From Streptomyces sp. NBC_00234 (GTDB lineage Bacteria > Actinomycetota > Actinomycetes > Streptomycetales > Streptomycetaceae): a DNA stretch of 64,000 nt. The notes below the pieces were generated by a model. The model was given only the letters and a program-made list of their open reading frames with translations, did no database searches and was not told the DNA's origin. Shown here piece after piece: positions 60,168 through 64,000 of this stretch. The stretch is taken from the NCBI RefSeq assembly GCF_036195325.1, contig NZ_CP108101.1, forward strand, positions 8,122,001 to 8,186,000, read 5' to 3'. The first letter of the stretch is position 1, and the number at the start of each line of letters is the position of its first letter. The position numbers were made by a program, and so were the translations under genes.

Positions 60168-60810
60168 TCGTTGACTGATGCGTAAGGGGCGCGGATGAGC
60201 GGTTACTCCCAGACCGGAAGCCGAAGCGAGGCGGCCGGTGGGCGGACCACAGACAAGTGATCGACGCGATCGCGTGGAAGATCCAGACCGGATCACAGCG
60301 GGTGCACCTGCCGGAGAAGTACGGCAACTGGCGGGGCGTCTACAACCGGCTGCAGATGTGGTCCGCTGAGGCCACCTGGGAGCGGGTCTTCACTCCGCTG
60401 GTGGCCCAGGCCGACGCCGAGAGAGACTTGAACTGGTCGTCTCGGCTGACTCCACGATTGTGCGGGCCCACAAGCACGCAGCCGGAGACCGCAAAAAAGG
60501 GGGGCCCGGCCGACGAGCCGGACGACCACGGCATCGGCCGGTCCCGCGGCGGGTTGACCAGAAGGATCCATCTCGCGGCCGATGGCAACTGCCGGCCCCT
60601 GGCCTTCCACCTCACTGCTGGACAGGCTGGTGACGCACCCGCCTTCGCTGACGTGATGGCCTGCCTGCGTGTTCCACGAAGGCGAGGGCGGTCCCGCGAT
60701 CGGCCGGACGTGGTCCTGGCCCATAAGGCGTACTCCTCCCGCGCCATCCGTGAGCACCTGAGCAGGCATGGCATTCGGGCGGTGATCCCCGTTCGGCTCC
60801 ACCAGCGATG
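60168..60810 (+). pseudogene. IS5-family transposase, frameshifted and truncated
   Basis: Pieces read LTDA, LLPDRKPKRGGRWADHRQVI (shifted), then in frame DAIAWKIQTGSQRVHLPEKY with NWRGVYNRLQMWSAEATWER. A further double shift puts VVSADSTIVRAHKHAAGDRK in another frame, followed by LTRRIHLAADGNCRPLAFHL and VVLAHKAYSSRAIREHLSRH, and the reading ends at VIPVRLHQR near 60808. The catalytic ends and last 80 residues are missing, so the copy is dead. Confidence 0.8.
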
Positions 60811-60990
60811 AGAGCCCAGGCGGTGCCGCCAACGGCAGCAAATAGGGCCACGATGAGGAACGCTGTAGCCAGCCCGGCATGGGTACCGCCGATACTCACA
60901 CGGAGCATCTCGCGCACTACGCGACGGTCCTCTGCAAGAACCCGCTCATACGCGCTCAGCTCTCGCCCCGGACCGTCCTGTTCTTGAGTG
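60811..60990 (-). pseudogene. Membrane-protein N-terminal fragment
   Basis: The minus frame reads TQEQDGPGRELSAYERVLAE then DRRVVREMLRVSIGGTHAGL and the membrane helix ATAFLIVALFAAVGGTAWAL. It has no start codon upstream (an in-frame TGA precedes) and at 60811 runs into the IS5 relic. This looks like part of a DUF2335-like membrane protein cut by the insertion. Confidence 0.5.
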
Positions 60991-61008
60991 ATGAATGATC
61001 ACGGTTCA

Positions 61009-61066
61009 TGGCGCGGGGGAGATCTCACGAACGAACAGTGGGCTGCGTTGGAGCCGTTCTCGCATG
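61009..61066 (+). pseudogene. IS-type transposase N-terminal relic
   Basis: After MARG and one extra base, the plus frame reads DLTNEQWAALEPF, the standard first residues of IS5/IS4-like transposases. Nothing recognisable follows. Confidence 0.55.
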
Positions 61067-61123
61067 TGGCATCAACCGCCTCAACGGGCACCTGGCTGTG
61101 ACCTGCGTCGTCAGGCCAGACTG

Positions 61124-61591
61124 CTACGTGCCACGGCGAGAAACTCCGCCCTTGAACGGCTCCAGACGCTCGGCCAGGCATCCTTCGTCACGCTCCTGCC
61201 AGACCGCTTGGTTAAGGGCACGGGCGTAGAGGGTCGTCGGTGAGTGAAGGCCAGGAGCGCAGAGCAACTCGATGCTCTTCTCGGCTATTCGAAGACCGTC
61301 CATCGCCGGCCTGGCCCTCACATACCAGTCATCACCAACCTCCCATTGGGACGGCCTCGCATGCGCCACGCCTTCAGCCTCCAGCGCGGACCGGATGAAC
61401 TCCAACACAGTCCTGATCTGCTCGGCACGTCTCTCCTCCACTCGTGCCGCAGCCCGCCGTCGATCTTCAGTGCGATCCCCAGCCCGCTGCGTGGTGCGCT
61501 GCGTCAGATACGTCAACGCACCCAACGCACCGCCTACAGCTACACCGACGATCGAAATCACTGGGGTCCAAAGGTCTCCTGCCGTGGCCAA
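61124..61591 (-). CDS. Hypothetical membrane-anchored protein (155 aa)
   Basis: The 155-residue protein has one N-terminal membrane helix (VISIVGVAVGGALGALTYL), a basic coiled-coil-like stretch (TQRAGDRTEDRRRAAARVEE then RRAEQIRTVLEFIR) and a soluble helical end (MDGLRIAEKSIELLCAPGLH). This layout is frequent in small Streptomyces proteins of unknown role. The start at 61591 has a weak ribosome site. The last residues (FKGGVSRRGT) may result from a nearby deletion. Confidence 0.65.
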   Translation of the reverse strand: MATAGDLWTPVISIVGVAVGGALGALTYLTQRTTQRAGDRTEDRRRAAARVEERRAEQIRTVLEFIRSALEAEGVAHARPSQWEVGDDWYVRARPAMDGLRIAEKSIELLCAPGLHSPTTLYARALNQAVWQERDEGCLAERLEPFKGGVSRRGT

Positions 61592-61689
61592 TTACTACCA
61601 GTGCCTGCCCCGTCGGTCGCTGTCACCCATGACCGCCTTCACCACCAAAGCTTGGATCGAGGGTCTCCTCTCCGCCCCGATCCTGCTCA

Positions 61690-61845
61690 GCGCGGCTGCC
61701 TGGTGGAGATCCGAGACAGCATCCTGGACCGGATTTGCCGACGCCGCGCGGGAAGGCTGGCTCGGGGAGGTCGAAGGAGCTCCGGGGCAGCCTGGCTGGG
61801 GCCGAAGGCAAGCTCGCTCTGGGTGCGGCCGGCCCGCAGTCGCAC
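61690..61845 (+). pseudogene. Integrase/recombinase C-terminal relic
   Basis: Three frames in turn read CLVEIRDSILDRI, ADAAREGWLGEVEG and LRGSLAGAEGKLALGAAG. Together they match the coiled-coil end (L-x-E-I-R-D-S-I-x-D-R-I-x-E-A-E-R-E-G-W-L-G-E-V-E-G-L) seen in many actinobacterial site-specific integrases. Two frameshifts and no catalytic domain show decay. Confidence 0.5.
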
Positions 61846-61869
61846 CCACCGGTCGAGAACTGTGCTCGA

Positions 61870-62232
61870 TCACAGCCAGGTGATGGCCAGCCAGATGGTC
61901 ACGGCCGCAGTGGCGATGAGCCCGACGTTGAGTGCGATCCGACGGTCCTCGCCGGTCAGGTGGACGGCGATCGCACCGATCTGCAGGAGCACGAACCCGA
62001 TGGCCGCGGCGAGTGCCAGCCAGGGTGCGATTCCGGTCAGGGGCGGCAGGACCAGCCCGGTCGCGCCGAGTATTTCGACCGTCCCCAGCGCCCTCACGGC
62101 GGGCAGGGGCATCCGATCGACCCAGGCCATCATCGGTCGAAGTTGATCTCGGCTACGGAAAACCTTCATCGCACCTGCGTAGAAGTAGAAGAGGGCGAGC
62201 AGTCCGCCGATGATCCAATACGCGATGTTCAT
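61870..62232 (-). CDS. DoxX-family membrane protein
   Basis: The 120-residue protein has four membrane helices and the DoxX-type start, NIAYWIIGGLLALFYFYAGA then MKVFRSRDQLRPMMAWVDRM. Family members interact with oxidoreductases or thiosulfate:quinone systems, but small single-gene forms have no fixed role. ATG 62232 faces a divergent LysR gene 350 bases away, which may regulate it. Confidence 0.87.
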   Translation of the reverse strand: MNIAYWIIGGLLALFYFYAGAMKVFRSRDQLRPMMAWVDRMPLPAVRALGTVEILGATGLVLPPLTGIAPWLALAAAIGFVLLQIGAIAVHLTGEDRRIALNVGLIATAAVTIWLAITWL

Positions 62233-62582
62233 GATTCCCGTCTACGGTCACCGGTTGCAGGTGACCCGTCGATTCCCAGGGCAGCCTCTGGAGAAGGCCA
62301 AGCCATGGTTTGAGTGATCCGGAAGTCGAAAGGTGGGAGCGCCCTTGCTGCGCTGGTCAGGTGAAGGGCGGCCGGGTGGTGTCACCGTCGTCGAGGACGC
62401 ACATGCGTGTGGTGCCTATGACGATCGTTTCGCCGTCGTCGGGGCCGACCACCGATACGGCGGGTCAGTCTCCGGTGCGCTGCTCTTCGCTTCTTCGGTC
62501 ATGCTCCGATTGCACCGCCAGGGCCCTGCGGCTGTCCAAGACCCATTCCGCGACGCCGATGCAGTTTGGGTATCGTTGCAGC
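62233..62582. other. Divergent intergenic region DoxX/LysR
   Basis: The open plus frame in this stretch shows no family and I treat it as non-coding. It holds the two promoters. The sequence near 62560-62580 (CAGTTTGGGTATCGTTGCAG) is A/T-richer than average and may carry LysR half-sites, but I cannot define a T-N11-A box with confidence. Confidence 0.4.
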
Positions 62583-63434
62583 GTGGAGCTACGTACCCTG
62601 CGCTACTTCGTGGCGGTCGCTGAGGAACTCCACTTCGGCCGGGCCGCCACTCGACTGCACATGAGTCAGCCGCCGCTCAGCCGGGCGATCAAGCAGCTGG
62701 AGACCGAGGTCGGCGCCCTGCTGTTCGTCCGCTCGCCTGTGGGCCTCACGCTCACCGGTGTGGGCGCAGTGCTGCTCGACGAGGCGCGGGCCCTGCTTGA
62801 CCATGCCGACCGCGTCCGCGTACGCGTGACCGCGGCAGCCGGCGTCGCGACCATCACCGTCGGCATCCTGGGCGACAGCACTGACCCGGGAGCGACCAGG
62901 CTGGCCGCCGCTTACCGTCGAAACCACCCCGGCGTCGAGATCCGCATCCGCGACACCGATCTGACCGACCCGACCTGTGGGCTGCGTGCCGGACTGGTCG
63001 ACGTCGCCCTGACCCGGGCGCCGTTTGACGAGACCGCCCTGACGGTACGTGAGCTGCGTGCCGATCCGGTTGGCGTGGTCCTGCGCGCCGATGACCCGCT
63101 GGCCCGCCGAGGTCGGCTGCACCTGGCCGACCTGGGTGGCCGCCGCTGGTTCCAGTTCCCGCAGGGAACCGACCCGGTCTGGCAGTCGTACTGGAACGGC
63201 GGCGAGCCGCGCGAGGGCCCAGTGGTGCGCGTCGTTCAGGAATGCCTGCAGGCCGTGCTGTGGAACGGCACGGTCGGCATGGCCCCGCTCGGGCACGACC
63301 TGCCCGCCGAGCTGGCCGTGGTACCTCTGATCGACATGGCGCCGAGCCGAGTGGTGGCGGCGTGGAACGAGGGTGACACCAACCCGTTGATCCGATCGTT
63401 CATCGAGATCGCGACGGCCGCGTACCGCCTCTGA
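62583..63434 (+). CDS. LysR-family transcriptional regulator
   Basis: The 283-residue protein starts with the LysR HTH (VELRTLRYFVAVAEELHFGR, AATRLHMSQPPLSRAIKQLE then TEVGALLFVR) and has a periplasmic-binding-like effector domain (TITVGILGDSTDPGATRLAA, GVVLRADDPLARRGRLHLAD, AVLWNGTVGMAPLGHDLP). The GTG at 62583 is chosen because the homology begins there; the frame is open 90 codons upstream without family features. It is divergent from DoxX and probably controls that gene or itself. Confidence 0.9.
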   Translation: MELRTLRYFVAVAEELHFGRAATRLHMSQPPLSRAIKQLETEVGALLFVRSPVGLTLTGVGAVLLDEARALLDHADRVRVRVTAAAGVATITVGILGDSTDPGATRLAAAYRRNHPGVEIRIRDTDLTDPTCGLRAGLVDVALTRAPFDETALTVRELRADPVGVVLRADDPLARRGRLHLADLGGRRWFQFPQGTDPVWQSYWNGGEPREGPVVRVVQECLQAVLWNGTVGMAPLGHDLPAELAVVPLIDMAPSRVVAAWNEGDTNPLIRSFIEIATAAYRL

Positions 63435-63666
63435 GTACCGGGCAAGCGGTGCTGCCGCAGCTCGAAGACCATCCGGACGTGGCCGCCCTCGGGACTGCCT
63501 CCCGAAGTAGTGAACATCTGCTGCCCGTGCTCGGGCTCTGGCTCGCTTTCCGTGAATCGAGCACGCTCGGTGATGGCTGATCTTGGTGTGTGTCTGGCCT
63601 AGGTTTCCGCGTGCTGGGCACCACCAGCCGCCGAGAGGTGCGGTTGACCTGGGATACTTCCGTCCT

Positions 63667-64000
63667 GTGACTTCCTCAGAAATTGCCCTGCAGATCCATG
63701 CTGCTTCCCACCTGGCGGGTGACTTTGTCCTCCGCTCTGGCCGTAGAGCCTCGGAGTACTTCGACAAGTACCGCTTCGAGAGCGACCCCGTTCTCCTCGA
63801 TTCCATCGCCCGGGCGATGGCCACGCTCGTGCCGACGGACACTGAGGTGCTGGCCGGCCTTGAGATGGGTGGCATCCCGGTGGTCACCGCGCTCAGCCGG
63901 CACACCGGCCTTCCCTGCGCTTTTGTCCGCAAGCAGGCCAAGTCGTACGGAACGTGCCGTCTGGCTGAAGGCGCGGACATCGCCGGGCGGCGGGTGCTGG
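63667..64000 (+). CDS. pyrE: Orotate phosphoribosyltransferase, 5' part (cut by window end)
   Basis: The 111 visible residues match orotate phosphoribosyltransferases: AGDFVLRSGRRASEYFDKYR near the start (the family has F-x-L-x-S-G-x-x-S-x-x-Y-x-D), VLAGLEMGGIPVVTALS, and FVRKQAKSYGTCRLAEGADI with the Lys-rich substrate loop. The enzyme joins orotate to PRPP to make OMP in pyrimidine synthesis. The acceptor loop VDD lies past the window. GTG 63667 has no ribosome site, and a GATACT -10-like hexamer ends 8 bases before it, so the mRNA may be leaderless. The surrounding genes are accessory, so it may be a second copy. Confidence 0.85.
   Translation, partial: MTSSEIALQIHAASHLAGDFVLRSGRRASEYFDKYRFESDPVLLDSIARAMATLVPTDTEVLAGLEMGGIPVVTALSRHTGLPCAFVRKQAKSYGTCRLAEGADIAGRRVL

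Noticed and set aside
1..64000. tRNA, rRNA, riboswitch or origin sequences
   Set aside because: I looked for conserved tRNA arms, rRNA cores, common riboswitch cores and DnaA-box clusters by eye and found none; a covariance-model scan could still find a divergent RNA.

Overview
The window reads as a high-G+C actinomycete chromosome, most likely Streptomyces. Coding frames carry strong G/C at third positions, GTG starts are common, Shine-Dalgarno sites are GGAGG-like, and the gene mix is typical of that genus: LacI-family sugar regulons, Tat-exported carbohydrate enzymes, F420-type oxidoreductases, MmyB-type XRE regulators and many IS relics. I saw no rRNA or tRNA gene, no CRISPR array and no replication origin. 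The density of broken transposases and gene fragments after about 18 kb suggests an accessory region rather than core chromosome.

Layout. 0.15-9.1 kb: a DHFR/RibD-like reductase, a sirtuin, a two-domain Lrp/AsnC regulator divergent from an MFS transporter plus M20 amidohydrolase operon, a GH43 glycosidase with two palindromic LacI-type operators, and a TetR regulator divergent from an NAD(P)-binding oxidoreductase. 9.2-14.4 kb: a secreted PQQ-type sugar dehydrogenase, a truncated transporter, strong hairpins, and a 1055-residue Tat-exported protein with two F5/8-type C domains under a perfect LacI-type palindrome. 14.7-25.6 kb: small hypotheticals, a cupin, an alpha/beta hydrolase, an IS graveyard (18.95-20.0 kb), a methyltransferase, a lipid-kinase-like protein, a frameshifted TPR pseudogene, an LLM oxidoreductase and an FKBP isomerase.

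25.8-34.6 kb is one leftward carbohydrate operon: solute-binding lipoprotein, two ABC permeases, a LacI regulator, a GH5-like hydrolase and a GH3 beta-glycosidase. A perfect inverted repeat lies at its promoter. It has no ATPase gene, so a shared ATPase such as MsiK is presumably used. 34.9-42.1 kb holds a peptidoglycan-binding fragment, a GrpB-family protein, a lipoprotein that seems to start at CTG, a quinone-reductase-like MDR, a GH84 N-acetylglucosaminidase with a DasR-like site upstream, and an XRE regulator.

42476-45209 is a complete-ended ISAs1-type transposon. It has 39-bp terminal inverted repeats with 36 matches and a perfect 10-bp target duplication. Besides a frameshifted transposase it carries a divergent ArsR regulator and GNAT acetyltransferase pair. 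45.2-50 kb has a flavodoxin, an XdhC relic, a secreted GDSL esterase divergent from a TetR regulator, a MocR-type aminotransferase relic and a DUF6193-like protein.

50.0-52.8 kb encodes an NB-ARC/TPR (STAND, NLR-like) NTPase translationally coupled to a small two-helix membrane protein. The two share a Gly-rich motif outside their main domains. This is my best candidate for an undescribed signalling or defence module. 52.9-64 kb adds small hypotheticals, an FAD monooxygenase followed by a BtrH-type protein, an ASCH protein, a mosaic of IS and gene relics, a VOC protein, a DoxX/LysR pair, and the 5' part of an orotate phosphoribosyltransferase gene cut by the window edge.
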